In this document: one piece after another, positions 25,121 through 34,698 of the stretch
Layout of the letters: every line of letters begins with the position of its first letter
Numbering within the stretch: the first letter of the stretch is position 1
Source of the DNA: Flavobacterium gelidilacus DSM 15343
GTDB lineage: Bacteria > Bacteroidota > Bacteroidia > Flavobacteriales > Flavobacteriaceae
Direction: 5' to 3'
NCBI RefSeq assembly: GCF_000422685.1
Contig: NZ_AUGN01000004.1
Location: forward strand, 186,001 to 250,000
Length of the DNA stretch: 64,000 nt
Position numbers and translations under genes: made by a program
The notes under the pieces: generated by a model
What the model saw: only the letters and a program-made list of their open reading frames with translations
What the model was told of the DNA's origin: nothing
Databases searched by the model: none

Positions 25121-26416
25121 TTGAAACCTAAAACAAACAAAACTTTAATCATCACCTATTATTGGCCTCCAGCTGGTGGACCAGGCGTACAACGTTGGTT
25201 AAAATTTGTAAAATATTTACCTGATTTTGGAGTACAACCAATAGTTTATATTCCAGAAAATCCTACTTATCCTTTGTTAGATGAAAATTTAGTTCAAGAA
25301 GTTTCTGATAAAGTTACAATATTAAAACAACCTATTTTTGAACCTTATGGTTTTGCTTCGTTTTTATCGAAAAATAAAACAAAAAAAATCAGTTCAGGAA
25401 TTATTCCGAATAAGAAAAAACAATCTTTTATAGAACGAACTTTACTGTGGATAAGAGGAAATATGTTTATTCCAGATGCACGAATTTTTTGGGTAAAACC
25501 ATCTATAAAATTCCTTCAAAAATATATTGAAGAACATAAAATAGAAACCATAATTACAACTGGTCCACCACATAGTGTACATTTAATTGGATTAGGTTTA
25601 AAAAAACAAAATAACATCCAATGGATTGCCGATTTTCGTGATCCTTGGACAACTATTGGGTATCATAAAGCATTGAAATTATCTGATAAATCAGCAAAAA
25701 AACATAAAGATTTAGAAAAAGAAGTCATGAATAGTTGTGACCAATTAATAGTGACTTCACCAACCACAAAAACAGAATTTGAACAAATTACTTCAAAACC
25801 AATTGAAGTCATTACGAACGGTTATGACATTGAAAAAGTTGAGAAAAAATCAATGGATTCTAAATTCACATTAGCGCATATTGGTTCATTTTTATCGGAA
25901 AGAAATCCACGTATTTTATGGAAAGTTTTATCTGAATTAGTCAAAGAAAATAAAGATTTTGCAAACGATTTTCAACTGAAATTAATTGGAGCAGTTAGCA
26001 AAGAAGTTTTAGAAACTATAAATGAATTTCGATTAGAAAAATATGTAAATCATTTGGGTTATGTTTCGCATAGTGAAGCTTTACAAGAACAAAGAAGTTC
26101 GCAAGTTTTGTTATTAATTGAAATAGATTCAGAAGCGACGAATTGCATTATTCCAGGTAAATTGTTTGAATATATGGTTTCCGAAAGACCTATTTTAGCC
26201 ATTGGACCAGAAAATGCAGATTTCAAAAATATTATTAAAGAAACAAACACTGGAGTATTCTTTACTTATGATGAAAAAGAGGCTTTGAAATCACAAATTG
26301 AAACTTATTACAAGCAATTCAAGCAAAATACGTTACAAGTAAATGCAATTGGATTACAAAAATACAGTAGAAAAAAACTAACAGAACAGTTAGCAACTCT
26401 TTTAACTGAACACTAA
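25121..26416 (+). CDS. Family GT4-like glycosyltransferase
   Basis: GT-B-fold sugar transferase, 431 aa. N-terminal ITYYWPPAGGPGVQRWLKF is the conserved acceptor-side Gly loop of flavobacterial capsule/exopolysaccharide transferases. The C-terminal Rossmann domain (HIGSFLSERNPR, YVNHLGYVSH) and NCIIPGKLFEYMVSERP form the donor-sugar site. The start codon is TTG at 25121, because the conserved N-terminus begins there and no ATG is available before residue 129. The TTG also sits inside a TAACTTTG string that matches a -7 box, probably by chance. Cytoplasmic, acting on a lipid-linked glycan. Confidence 0.85.
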   Translation: MKPKTNKTLIITYYWPPAGGPGVQRWLKFVKYLPDFGVQPIVYIPENPTYPLLDENLVQEVSDKVTILKQPIFEPYGFASFLSKNKTKKISSGIIPNKKKQSFIERTLLWIRGNMFIPDARIFWVKPSIKFLQKYIEEHKIETIITTGPPHSVHLIGLGLKKQNNIQWIADFRDPWTTIGYHKALKLSDKSAKKHKDLEKEVMNSCDQLIVTSPTTKTEFEQITSKPIEVITNGYDIEKVEKKSMDSKFTLAHIGSFLSERNPRILWKVLSELVKENKDFANDFQLKLIGAVSKEVLETINEFRLEKYVNHLGYVSHSEALQEQRSSQVLLLIEIDSEATNCIIPGKLFEYMVSERPILAIGPENADFKNIIKETNTGVFFTYDEKEALKSQIETYYKQFKQNTLQVNAIGLQKYSRKKLTEQLATLLTEH

Positions 26417-26439
26417 TTACTGATCACTGATCACTAGCT
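26412..26439. repeat. Degenerate heptamer repeat (actaatt, actgatc x2, actagct)
   Basis: Four 7-bp units between the glycosyltransferase and flippase genes; the first unit overlaps the stop codon. The unit is related to the reverse complement of the repeat at 4185-4212. Confidence 0.6.
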
Positions 26440-26442
26440 AAA

Positions 26443-27906
26443 ATGGGAATAGTTCTAAAACAATCTTTAAAAAACACTGTAATTACTTACATTGGTTTTG
26501 CTATTGGAGCTATTAATACCTTGTATATGTATGTTCATTTTTTGGGTGATACATATTATGGTTTAGTTGGTTATGTTTTGTCTGCAGCTAATATTATGAT
26601 GCCTTTAATGGCTTTTGGTGTGCATAATACTTTGGTAAAATACTTCAATGAATATAAAACTGAAGAAGAAAAATCATCGTTTTTAACCTTTGTATTGTTT
26701 CTACCTTTATTATTGATAATTCCGTTTTCGTTGATTGCTTATTTTGGTTATCATCAAATTGCTTCATTATTGTCAGAAAAAAATCCAATTGTTTATGATT
26801 ATGTCTGGCAAATTCCTGTCATCGGACTTTGTATGGGATATTTTGAGATATTTTACGCTTGGGTTAAAGTGCATTTACAATCGGTTTTAGGCAATTTTAT
26901 AAAAGAAGTTTTCTTAAGAATCCTTGTAACGATTAGTCTTTTTGCAGTTTATTTTAACTATATAACTCCTTCTGAATTTGTTTATTCCTTAATGGGGATT
27001 TATTTTTTAGCTATGATATTGATGAAAATTTATGCTTATAAAGTTAGATTTCCATCCTTTAAATTTAAAATTCCGTCTAATTCGAAAGCCGTTATCACTT
27101 ATAGTTTATTCATTATTCTAACTGGTGGAATTGCGAATTTGTTTCTAGAAATTGACAAATTTATGTTGAATAATTACGTCAAAATTGAAAATATAGCCTA
27201 TTATTCTGTGGCTGTTTTTATTGCTACTGTAATTGCAGTTCCAAGTAGAGCTATGCACCAAATTACGTATCCAATTACTGCCAAATTGATGAATGAAAAT
27301 AAACATGATGAACTAAATGATTTGTATAAAAAGACATCAATTACCTTGCAAATTGTTGGTGGTTTAATATTCTTAGGAATTCTTGTAAACATAAATCAAT
27401 TATATCTGTTGATGCGAGAAGAATATGCAGCAGGAGTTTTTGTGGTGTTTACTATAGGATTATCGAAATATTTCGATTTGATATTAGGCAATAATAATGC
27501 TATTATTTTCAATTCAAAATATTATAAAACGGTTTTGTTTTTAGGAGTTTTGTTAGTAATATTAACTATTCTTTTAAATATGATTTTTATTCCGTTATAT
27601 GGATTAGAAGGAACAGCTTTTGCAACTATGATTTCGATTACTTTATATAGTTTGTCTAAATTACTTTTTGTGGTAAAACGAATGAATTTGTTTCCTTTTA
27701 CTTCAAAAACCATCACTGCTTTTGGAATATTAATTGTTTGTTTTTTAGGGTTTTATTTTTGGGAATTTCCGTTTCATCCTGTAGTTAATATTTGTTTAAA
27801 ATCAATTTTAGTTTCAATTATTTACTTATTTTTAAGTTATAAATTGAAATTATCGAATGATATTAATGTAGTTATGGAAAACGTTTTGAGTAAATTGAAA
27901 AAATAA
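26443..27906 (+). CDS. Polysaccharide biosynthesis flippase (Wzx/MOP superfamily)
   Basis: Integral inner-membrane protein, 487 aa, with about 14 hydrophobic helices and the Polysacc_synt pattern: N-terminal LKNTVITYIGFAIGAINTLYMY, and mid-protein FLEIDKFMLNNYVKIENIAYYSVAVFI in separate helices. It probably flips undecaprenyl-linked glycan units to the periplasm. It follows the glycosyltransferase gene by 26 nt and ends before a bidirectional terminator. Confidence 0.88.
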   Translation: MGIVLKQSLKNTVITYIGFAIGAINTLYMYVHFLGDTYYGLVGYVLSAANIMMPLMAFGVHNTLVKYFNEYKTEEEKSSFLTFVLFLPLLLIIPFSLIAYFGYHQIASLLSEKNPIVYDYVWQIPVIGLCMGYFEIFYAWVKVHLQSVLGNFIKEVFLRILVTISLFAVYFNYITPSEFVYSLMGIYFLAMILMKIYAYKVRFPSFKFKIPSNSKAVITYSLFIILTGGIANLFLEIDKFMLNNYVKIENIAYYSVAVFIATVIAVPSRAMHQITYPITAKLMNENKHDELNDLYKKTSITLQIVGGLIFLGILVNINQLYLLMREEYAAGVFVVFTIGLSKYFDLILGNNNAIIFNSKYYKTVLFLGVLLVILTILLNMIFIPLYGLEGTAFATMISITLYSLSKLLFVVKRMNLFPFTSKTITAFGILIVCFLGFYFWEFPFHPVVNICLKSILVSIIYLFLSYKLKLSNDINVVMENVLSKLKK

Positions 27907-27910
27907 AAAA

Positions 27911-27936
27911 TCCTGTAAACATTTCTGCTTACAGGA
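27911..27936. terminator. Bidirectional terminator between flippase and repeat-protein genes
   Basis: 8-bp stem (tcctgtaa / ttacagga) with a 10-nt loop, flanked by an A run on the left and a T run on the right. Confidence 0.7.
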
Positions 27937-27963
27937 CTTTTAAAAACTAACAAACTAACCAAA

Positions 27964-28683
27964 CTATTTTTTAACTTTTCTATCTGTTTCTTCACGTTTA
28001 ATTTCTATAACATCGTCTTCGTCCATTTTTACTTTGCTACCATCTTTTTTGTAATAGTAGAAATCATCATCTGAATCATAGTTGTTGTTATTTCCATTTC
28101 CATTTCCGTAACCGTTTCCATTTCCATGACCATTTCCTCCAAAATTATAATTGTTTCCTTGGTTGTAATAGTTTACAAAACCCACAATATCTATAATTTG
28201 TCCTCTTCGGTTGTAGATGATTTTCATATTTCCTACTTGTTTCAGTGCAAAACTGTTGTATTTCATATAAACAGAACCAATTCTTTTAACTCTTCCATAA
28301 GCATCATAATTAATGAACACGTTTCCTACACGTCTAACTCGTCCTTGATTATCATGTTGAATAATAATTCCTCCACGTGATGGACCATAATATGTGTTTG
28401 AAACAGTTACTGTTCTAACTCCAGGTGCTCCATAAGTTCCATTCATATTTTCAGTACGAGTTCTTGTTCCTGAAACAGTTGGTTGTGTATTAAAATCGAA
28501 TTGACCATCTAAAAAGATGAAGAATTCAACTCCTCTTTCTTTGAAAACAATTGGGTCAGCATCTCTATAATCTGTAATAAAGCGATAACCTTCCTCCGTT
28601 GCACCAAATACATTTTTCTCTGATGCGATAGTTACATTACCAATAAGTAATAAACTTGCTACTAAAAGTGTAATTTTTTTCAT
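27964..28683 (-). CDS. Secreted repeat protein with Gly/Asn-rich linker
   Basis: Protein of 239 aa with a signal peptide (1-20, ending TIAS). The middle (about 105-170) contains three short beta-strand repeats of the form GRV-(K/R)R(V/I)G-(N/S)V-(F/Y)-x-Y: GRVRRVGNVFINYDAYG, GRVKRIGSVYMKYN, and the divergent QVGNMKIIYNRRG. A Gly/Asn-rich, probably unstructured stretch (about 175-205) is followed by an acidic/basic tail. It resembles YD/RHS-type beta repeats only loosely. Function unknown; probably periplasmic or surface-exposed. Confidence 0.7.
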   Translation of the reverse strand: MKKITLLVASLLLIGNVTIASEKNVFGATEEGYRFITDYRDADPIVFKERGVEFFIFLDGQFDFNTQPTVSGTRTRTENMNGTYGAPGVRTVTVSNTYYGPSRGGIIIQHDNQGRVRRVGNVFINYDAYGRVKRIGSVYMKYNSFALKQVGNMKIIYNRRGQIIDIVGFVNYYNQGNNYNFGGNGHGNGNGYGNGNGNNNNYDSDDDFYYYKKDGSKVKMDEDDVIEIKREETDRKVKK

Positions 28684-28859
28684 GACTTCTATAATTTAAG
28701 GTTAAACAATTCAACAATTTAAATTCATTGTTGTTTGGTTACTTAAATCCAATAGCTGTGCCAGAATACGTTAAGCAGTTGTCAATGAGTTGTTAATGAG
28801 TTTTAAGTGATTGAAAAATAGATTGTTATAGAAGTAAAAATTGACTTAACTTATTGAAG

Positions 28860-29150
28860 TTAAATCTTATTTGGATTTTGTGAAGTATGAAAAACAGCAT
28901 TTATTAGTACAGTTTTATTCAATTCATCTAAAATATAAAAAGCTACATATGGAAATTTTTTAAGAGGAAGAAAACGATAATTACTATCATGAATTTGATA
29001 AAAAGGATTTTTTTCTAGTGCTTTATAAACATTTTGAAAATCCTTTAAAAAATCTAGCGCTACTTTTTTATTTACTTCTTTACTATAATAATCAATTGCA
29101 TTATCTATGTTTTTTGAAGCTTTTGGAGAAAGTAAAACCTTATAATTCAT
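28860..29150 (-). CDS. RelE/ParE-family toxin
   Basis: Toxin of a type II toxin-antitoxin pair, 96 aa. SPKASKNIDNAIDYY, LPLKKFPYVAFYILDELNKTVLINAVFHTSQNP match the ParE fold: basic N-terminal helix, then the beta-sheet FPYVAFY and the closing His-x4-Asn-Pro. ParE members poison gyrase and RelE members cut mRNA; the sequence fits ParE better. It overlaps the antitoxin gene by 11 nt. Confidence 0.85.
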   Translation of the reverse strand: MNYKVLLSPKASKNIDNAIDYYSKEVNKKVALDFLKDFQNVYKALEKNPFYQIHDSNYRFLPLKKFPYVAFYILDELNKTVLINAVFHTSQNPNKI

Positions 29151-29376
29151 GTTTGTCTTTCAAATTTGAATACAGTTTACCTGCTTCAGTATATTCTTTT
29201 ATATCAAGACCTACTTGTTCATTAAGAAGATTTTGTTGTTCTTCTGTTAATGAATACGGTTTAGTTTCTTTAGAATTTTCCATAATTGCATCAACATAAC
29301 CAATAACACGCTCAATAACACTTTGAGGTGCATTTTTTAGTTTTTTAGTTATTGTATCTATTGAAACAGTTTCCAT
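29140..29376 (-). CDS. Antitoxin partner of the ParE-like toxin
   Basis: Acidic helical protein of 78 aa (TITKKLKNAPQSVIERVIGYVDAI; YSLTEEQQNLLNEQVGLDI). This is the size and layout of flavobacterial ParD-like antitoxins: an N-terminal dimer/DNA-binding segment and a disordered C-terminal toxin-binding part. It is upstream of and overlaps the toxin gene. A TAAATTTG box lies 17-24 nt before the ATG. Confidence 0.72.
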   Translation of the reverse strand: METVSIDTITKKLKNAPQSVIERVIGYVDAIMENSKETKPYSLTEEQQNLLNEQVGLDIKEYTEAGKLYSNLKDKHEL

Positions 29377-29392
29377 ATTAATTTTATTTAAT

Positions 29393-29400
29393 CAAATTTA
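29393..29400 (-). promoter_or_regulatory. -7 promoter box of the toxin/antitoxin pair (TAAATTTG)
   Basis: TAnnTTTG on the minus strand. A second TAAATTTG occurs just upstream, in the same AT-rich tract, so the true site is uncertain. Confidence 0.4.
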
Positions 29401-29443
29401 TGAAAAAAATCAAACAAATTTAAAAAACTGAAACAAAAAAACT

Positions 29444-29462
29444 TGAAACATCTGAAACAAAT
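29444..29462. repeat. 19-bp direct repeat, copy 1 (tgaaacatctgaaacaaat)
   Basis: Identical to 31859-31877. It sits 4 nt beyond the S41 peptidase stop codon. The two copies bracket a 2.4-kb segment carrying the S41 and AraC genes. Confidence 0.9.
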
Positions 29463-29466
29463 CTCA

Positions 29467-30984
29467 TTACTTCTCTTTATCAATCAAATCAAGTAAAGAA
29501 TTCATTTGTGTATCAATATGGTTTAAGTAATCAGAATAGGTTTGAGTAATTTCATAATCTGGCATAATTCCTCTATGCTTTAGTTGATTTTCTTTTTCAA
29601 TAACATCTTGTTCTATATTAACAATTGAAAAAGTTGTACTAATTTTTGACTTTGGTAAAATATATGAAATTGGACTATGACCATTATGTCCGTAATAACC
29701 TCCTTGTGTTTCCTCACCAATTATGGTTACGTTATCATTACTTGCAACCAAACTAGCAAAATTACTTCCAGCAGAAGCAACTCTTGGACTAATTAATAAA
29801 TATATTTGTCCATAAAAAGCGTTTTTATTTGGAACTCTTATCGCATGATCTTCACTTGTTTCGTCTTGATAAAATTTTCCATCAATTTCTATTGGAAATT
29901 CTTTTTGAAGGTATTTATTATGTTTAATAACACCTAAAAACCTTAGAAACGTTGGAACTTTTGTTTCAATATATCTCAAATAAGGTATTTTATTGAAACT
30001 AATCCAAGCACTTTTGTTTTCTGAAAAATTTCTTTTGGTAAGATAGTCATAAACTACTAAATCATTTGGATCTGTTCCACCACCGTTGTGTCTAACATCA
30101 ATAATAAGATTTTTTATGTTATTATTTTTGACAGCTAAAAACGTACTATCTAAAAATGTTACAAATTCTTTATGTTCTGGTGATTCAGCGTTGTCACCAA
30201 TTGCAAATGTATTGATAGTTAAAATTCCTGTTTTGGAATTTATTTCATTATAGTTATATTTTTCTTTTAAATCATCACTATCAGTGAAATCTAGTTTATC
30301 AAAAGGTTCTGAATATCTTTTTATTTTATTTTTATAACTATCAATAAACCCAATACTTTTTAAATTTATTTTTAATTCGTTTTCAGAATTGGATACTTTA
30401 TAAATTACTTCAAAAGTGTTTTCTAATCCATAATTATATCTATAATATTTGCTAAAACCAGATGTTAATCCAATTTGTTTTCCAGTGATATTTTTTCCAT
30501 CAGTTTCATAATATTTGTATAATTCCTTTGCAATTTCTGACATTTTTCTTCCATTAATAGAAATAATTTCTGAACCTAACGGAATTTCATCAGTCTGAAA
30601 ATTTAAAATCCATTTGCCTTCAATTAATTTTATTGGATAAGGAAAATAACCTTCTTTTTCTGCTAAAAGATTTTTCCACTTTTTAGATGAAATTGTTATG
30701 CTATTATGAGTACTTCCTTCAAAATCTGAAAGTTGACATATTATATTATAAAAATCTCTATATGTTTTTGAGTTTTCAATTTCTGTTTCAGCCCAATTAT
30801 AAATACTGTCTATTTCTGTTTTTGAACGATGTTTATATAAACCTGAATTTGCTTTTATTCTGATGTTTTTATAAACTTCAAAATCTTTTTTCATTTTATC
30901 TTTAGAAAATTCATCATCAATAGATTGAGAAAAAAGCGTAGATATTGAAAACAATACCAAAACTAGTTGTAAAATATTTTTCAT
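29467..30984 (-). CDS. S41-family serine protease (C-terminal processing-like)
   Basis: Exported protease, 505 aa, with a signal peptide (1-20, ending STLFSQ). The region around 150-260 includes a PDZ-like segment (GSEIISINGRKM). The S41 core shows NLIIDVRHNGGG (oxyanion region), LISPRVASAGSNFASL with the catalytic Ser, and IGEETQGG with the Lys/Glu region of the dyad. It probably degrades or senses envelope peptides. The AraC regulator gene lies 63 nt upstream, but a TAAATTTG box at 31002-31009 suggests its own promoter. Confidence 0.87.
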   Translation of the reverse strand: MKNILQLVLVLFSISTLFSQSIDDEFSKDKMKKDFEVYKNIRIKANSGLYKHRSKTEIDSIYNWAETEIENSKTYRDFYNIICQLSDFEGSTHNSITISSKKWKNLLAEKEGYFPYPIKLIEGKWILNFQTDEIPLGSEIISINGRKMSEIAKELYKYYETDGKNITGKQIGLTSGFSKYYRYNYGLENTFEVIYKVSNSENELKINLKSIGFIDSYKNKIKRYSEPFDKLDFTDSDDLKEKYNYNEINSKTGILTINTFAIGDNAESPEHKEFVTFLDSTFLAVKNNNIKNLIIDVRHNGGGTDPNDLVVYDYLTKRNFSENKSAWISFNKIPYLRYIETKVPTFLRFLGVIKHNKYLQKEFPIEIDGKFYQDETSEDHAIRVPNKNAFYGQIYLLISPRVASAGSNFASLVASNDNVTIIGEETQGGYYGHNGHSPISYILPKSKISTTFSIVNIEQDVIEKENQLKHRGIMPDYEITQTYSDYLNHIDTQMNSLLDLIDKEK

Positions 30985-31001
30985 AGTACTTATTTATGCT
31001 A

Positions 31002-31009
31002 CAAATTTA
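31002..31009 (-). promoter_or_regulatory. -7 promoter box of the S41 protease (TAAATTTG)
   Basis: TAnnTTTG on the minus strand, 17-24 nt before the ATG. Confidence 0.5.
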
Positions 31010-31047
31010 TTTAAATGGAGTTTATTGAACTTGTAGAATCTTGGCAA

Positions 31048-31821
31048 TTATAAAATAAATGAATTTTTATTTTGATATTCCTTTGGTGAAACGCCTACAT
31101 AACGTTTAAAAGTATTTGAAAAATGAGACAAATCTGAAAATTCGTAATCAAAAGCAATTTGAGTTAAATCTGAATGTTGTGTAATTAGTTTTTTGCTTGA
31201 AAATATTTTTTTCATCAAAATATAATTCATTGGTGACATTCCTGTCGAAGCTTTAAATTTTTTAGCAAATCCAAATTTGTTAATATTTACAACTTTAGAC
31301 AACTCTTCTAAATTAAGTTTATTAGTTATGTTATTGTCAATATAAGTGTTGATATTATTCAATGAATTGAAGTTTAGTTCTGAGTATTCTTCTATTTTTT
31401 CATCTGAATAATACTTTAAAATAGTTAAAAACTGAATTAGTAATTGTTCTGTTTTTAATAAATCACTAGAATCTAAAGCTTCTTTTAATTGAATAAATAA
31501 AAGATTTGCTTTTGGATTATTTATTTTTCTATTGGTGAAAAATATATTTTGTCCATTAAAGATGTATTTCACTAAATCTTTGGAAATATAAATAGTGTCA
31601 AACTTAATTATGGACGAAGAATCAATAATTGGATTCGAATGAATTTCGTAAGGATTTGTTATAGAAATGCTCCCTTTTTCGCTATAAATACATTGATGTT
31701 CTAGACTTATTTGTTCAATTCCACTATAAATTAGAGAAATACAAAATGTTTCGTGATAATGCTTAGGAAACGAAGTTTTTTGTTCCTTTACACTTAAAAA
31801 TTCTATATTATCTAAATTCAT
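31048..31821 (-). CDS. AraC-family transcriptional regulator
   Basis: DNA-binding activator, 257 aa. The N-terminal cupin-like sensor (1-140; FPKHYHETFCISLIYSGIEQI, YEIHSNPI) is typical of AraC_binding domains. The two HTH units span about 155-257: LNLEELSKVVNINKFGFAKKF and LTQIAFDYEFSDLSHFSNTFKR, then GVSPKEYQ. The effector is unknown. It probably controls the downstream S41 protease gene, or itself. Confidence 0.92.
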   Translation of the reverse strand: MNLDNIEFLSVKEQKTSFPKHYHETFCISLIYSGIEQISLEHQCIYSEKGSISITNPYEIHSNPIIDSSSIIKFDTIYISKDLVKYIFNGQNIFFTNRKINNPKANLLFIQLKEALDSSDLLKTEQLLIQFLTILKYYSDEKIEEYSELNFNSLNNINTYIDNNITNKLNLEELSKVVNINKFGFAKKFKASTGMSPMNYILMKKIFSSKKLITQHSDLTQIAFDYEFSDLSHFSNTFKRYVGVSPKEYQNKNSFIL

Positions 31822-31833
31822 TTTTTGATTTTA

Positions 31834-31841
31834 CAAACGTA
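31834..31841 (-). promoter_or_regulatory. -7 promoter box of the AraC regulator (TACGTTTG)
   Basis: TAnnTTTG on the minus strand, 12-20 nt before the ATG at 31819-31821. Confidence 0.5.
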
Positions 31842-31858
31842 AATTAACAAAATAAACC

Positions 31859-31877
31859 TGAAACATCTGAAACAAAT
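31859..31877. repeat. 19-bp direct repeat, copy 2 (tgaaacatctgaaacaaat)
   Basis: Identical to 29444-29462, and placed 1 nt beyond the uvrA stop codon. Confidence 0.9.
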
Positions 31878-31878
31878 T

Positions 31879-34671
31879 CTAAAGTTTCTCCATCAAATAT
31901 TTCCCAGTAACCGAATTTTTGTTTTTTACAATTTCTTCTGGAGTTCCAAAAGCCATTAGTTTTCCTCCAAATTCTCCACCTTCTGGACCAATATCAATGA
32001 TATAATCAGCACATTTGATTAAATCTAAATTGTGCTCAATTACGATGATTGAATGACCTTTTTCCAATAAAGCTTCAAAAGAGGCTAATAATTTTTTAAT
32101 ATCGTGAAAGTGTAATCCAGTTGTAGGTTCATCAAAAACAAATAAAGCCTTGTCTTTAATGGTTCCTTTTACTAAAAATGATGCTAATTTAATACGTTGT
32201 GCTTCTCCACCAGATAGAGTAGAAGAAGATTGACCTAATTGTACATAACCTAATCCAACATCTTGTAAAGGTTGTAATTTTTGATATATTTTCTTTTGGT
32301 CATATTTTGTAAAGAAAGCTAAAGCATCATCAATGGTCATGGTTAAAATGTCATCGATGTTTTTCTCTTCATATTTAACTTCTAAAACTTCTTTTTTGAA
32401 ACGTTTTCCACCACAAGTTTCACATTCTAAATGAACATCAGCCATAAATTGCATTTCGATAGTAACAGATCCATCACCTTTACAAGTCTCACATCTTCCG
32501 CCATCTACATTGAAAGAGAAGTGTTTAGCTTGATAATTTCTCAATTTTGAAACCGATTGTTTCGAATATAAATCACGAATATCATCGTAAGCTTTGATAT
32601 ATGTCACAGGATTTGAACGCGAACTTCTTCCAATTGGATTTTGATCAACGTATTCAATATGTTTTATGTTAGAATAACTTCCTGCTAATTCAGTGAATTG
32701 ACCAGCTTTTTCACTAATTCCTTCTAAACTCTTTTTTATGGCTGGAAATAATATTTTCTTCACCAAGGTACTTTTTCCACTTCCTGAAACTCCAGTAACA
32801 ACGGTAAGACATTCTAATGGAAACGTAAAGTTTTGATTTTGAAGATTATTTTCTCTTGCACCAATTACATCAACGTGATTTTTAAATTTTCTACGTTTTT
32901 TTGGAACTTCGATTTTTTCTTCACCATTCAGGTATTTTGCTGTTAAAGAATCAGCTTTTAGAATTTCATCATAAGTTCCTTGTGCGACTAAATAACCACC
33001 GTTTGTTCCTGCTTCTGGACCAATATCGATAATCATATCAGCAGCTTTCATGATGTCTTCGTCGTGTTCTACAACAATTACAGTATTTCCTAAATCACGA
33101 AGATTTTTTAAGACTTCAATCAATTGTTCTGTATCTTTTGGATGTAATCCAATACTTGGTTCGTCTAAAATATACATTGAACCGACTAAACTACTTCCTA
33201 ATGAAGTGGCTAAATTTATTCTTTGTGATTCTCCACCAGAAAGTGAAGCTGAATTTCGGTTTAGTGATAAATAGCTTAATCCAACTTTATATAAAAATTC
33301 TAATCTGTTGTTGATTTCGATTAATAAACGTTTGGCTACGATTGCATCATATTCGTTTAAAGTCAACTCTTTAAAGAAAGCCATCAACTTTAAAATCGGT
33401 AAATCAACCAAATCTGAAATGTTTTTACCAGCAATTTTAACGTAAGTTGCTTCAATACGAAGACGTTTACCTTTACATGTGTGACATTTTGTTTTTCCAC
33501 GATAACGTGAAAGCATCACACGATTTTGAATTTTATAATTTTTTTCTTCTAATTCTTTGAAGAAATCATTTAATCCAGTGAAATATTTATTTCCTTCCCA
33601 AATTAAAGCTTTTTGTTCTTCTGAAAGTTCAAAATAAGGTTTGTGAATTGGGAAATCAAATTTATGTGAATTATTCACCAATTGATCACGATACCAACCC
33701 ATGCTATCACCTCGCCAAGGAAAAATTCCGTTTTCGTAGACCGATAAAGCAGTGTTTGGAACCACTAAATCATTATCAATTCCAATTACACTTCCATAAC
33801 CTTCACAAGTTGGACAAGCTCCATAAGGATTATTAAAACTGAATAAATGTATATTTGGTTCTAAGAAATTCATCCCATCAAGGTCGAAATTATTGCTGAA
33901 TCCAATTCTTTTATTGGTATTGACTTCTTGTAAGTAACACGTTCCTTTTCCTTCAAAAAAAGCTGTTTGAATGGCATCAGCCAAGCGATTCATAAACTCT
34001 TCATCATCTTTTTTGACAATGATTCTATCAATAATAAGAATAACTTCTTTTTTATCAAATTTTAAATCTTCAATTGCATCTAAACGAATCATTTCGTTAT
34101 CAACTATAATTCTAGCGAAACCTTGTTGTAACAGAACTTTTAATTTATCCTCTAAAGGTCTACCTTCTTCTAAATGAATAGGAGCAATTAATAACCATTT
34201 ACTATCTTGTTCTAAAGTTTGAATATGTTTAACTACATCAGCAAGGGAATCTTTTTTAACCTCATTTCCAGAAATAGGAGAGAAAGTTTTACCAATTCGA
34301 GCAAATAGTAGCTTTAAATAATCATATATTTCTGTAGAAGTTCCAACGGTTGAACGAGCATTTGTTGTATTTACTTTTTGTTCGATTGCAATTGCTGGCG
34401 CAATACCTTTTATGTAATCTACTTTCGGTTTGTCTAAACGACCTAAAAACTGTCTTGCATAAGAAGATAAACTTTCTACGTATCTTCGTTGTCCTTCAGC
34501 ATAAAGTGTATCGAAAGCTAAACTCGATTTCCCTGAACCTGACAGACCAGTTATTACAACTAGTTTATTTCTAGGAATTGCTACATCAATGTTTTTAAGA
34601 TTGTGTAATTGTGCTCCTTTTATTAGGATATTTTTTTTTGGTTCTAATTTGGAAAAATCGGTTTTAATCAT
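31879..34671 (-). CDS. uvrA: UvrA excinuclease ABC subunit A
   Basis: DNA-damage recognition ATPase of nucleotide-excision repair, 930 aa, with two ABC ATPase modules. The first Walker A is GLSGSGKSS (42-50) and the second GVSGSGKST (about residue 628). ABC signatures LSGGESQRI and LSGGEAQRI, and Walker B motifs [11 protein letters not shown] and [11 protein letters not shown], are intact. Zinc-finger cysteine pairs CPTC, CHTC, CETC and CETC are present, including the C-terminal damage-sensing finger. A TAAATTTG box lies 20-27 nt upstream. Confidence 0.97.
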   Translation of the reverse strand: MIKTDFSKLEPKKNILIKGAQLHNLKNIDVAIPRNKLVVITGLSGSGKSSLAFDTLYAEGQRRYVESLSSYARQFLGRLDKPKVDYIKGIAPAIAIEQKVNTTNARSTVGTSTEIYDYLKLLFARIGKTFSPISGNEVKKDSLADVVKHIQTLEQDSKWLLIAPIHLEEGRPLEDKLKVLLQQGFARIIVDNEMIRLDAIEDLKFDKKEVILIIDRIIVKKDDEEFMNRLADAIQTAFFEGKGTCYLQEVNTNKRIGFSNNFDLDGMNFLEPNIHLFSFNNPYGACPTCEGYGSVIGIDNDLVVPNTALSVYENGIFPWRGDSMGWYRDQLVNNSHKFDFPIHKPYFELSEEQKALIWEGNKYFTGLNDFFKELEEKNYKIQNRVMLSRYRGKTKCHTCKGKRLRIEATYVKIAGKNISDLVDLPILKLMAFFKELTLNEYDAIVAKRLLIEINNRLEFLYKVGLSYLSLNRNSASLSGGESQRINLATSLGSSLVGSMYILDEPSIGLHPKDTEQLIEVLKNLRDLGNTVIVVEHDEDIMKAADMIIDIGPEAGTNGGYLVAQGTYDEILKADSLTAKYLNGEEKIEVPKKRRKFKNHVDVIGARENNLQNQNFTFPLECLTVVTGVSGSGKSTLVKKILFPAIKKSLEGISEKAGQFTELAGSYSNIKHIEYVDQNPIGRSSRSNPVTYIKAYDDIRDLYSKQSVSKLRNYQAKHFSFNVDGGRCETCKGDGSVTIEMQFMADVHLECETCGGKRFKKEVLEVKYEEKNIDDILTMTIDDALAFFTKYDQKKIYQKLQPLQDVGLGYVQLGQSSSTLSGGEAQRIKLASFLVKGTIKDKALFVFDEPTTGLHFHDIKKLLASFEALLEKGHSIIVIEHNLDLIKCADYIIDIGPEGGEFGGKLMAFGTPEEIVKNKNSVTGKYLMEKL

Positions 34672-34690
34672 AGCATTTTGTAAAGAAGTG

Positions 34691-34698
34691 CAAATTTA
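34691..34698 (-). promoter_or_regulatory. -7 promoter box of uvrA (TAAATTTG)
   Basis: TAnnTTTG on the minus strand upstream of the ATG at 34669-34671. Confidence 0.5.

Noticed and set aside
28684..28859. Possible small gene or RNA between the repeat protein and the toxin gene
   Set aside because: No frame, promoter pair or stable hairpin was found; it looks like plain spacer with short gagttgttaatgagt repeats.
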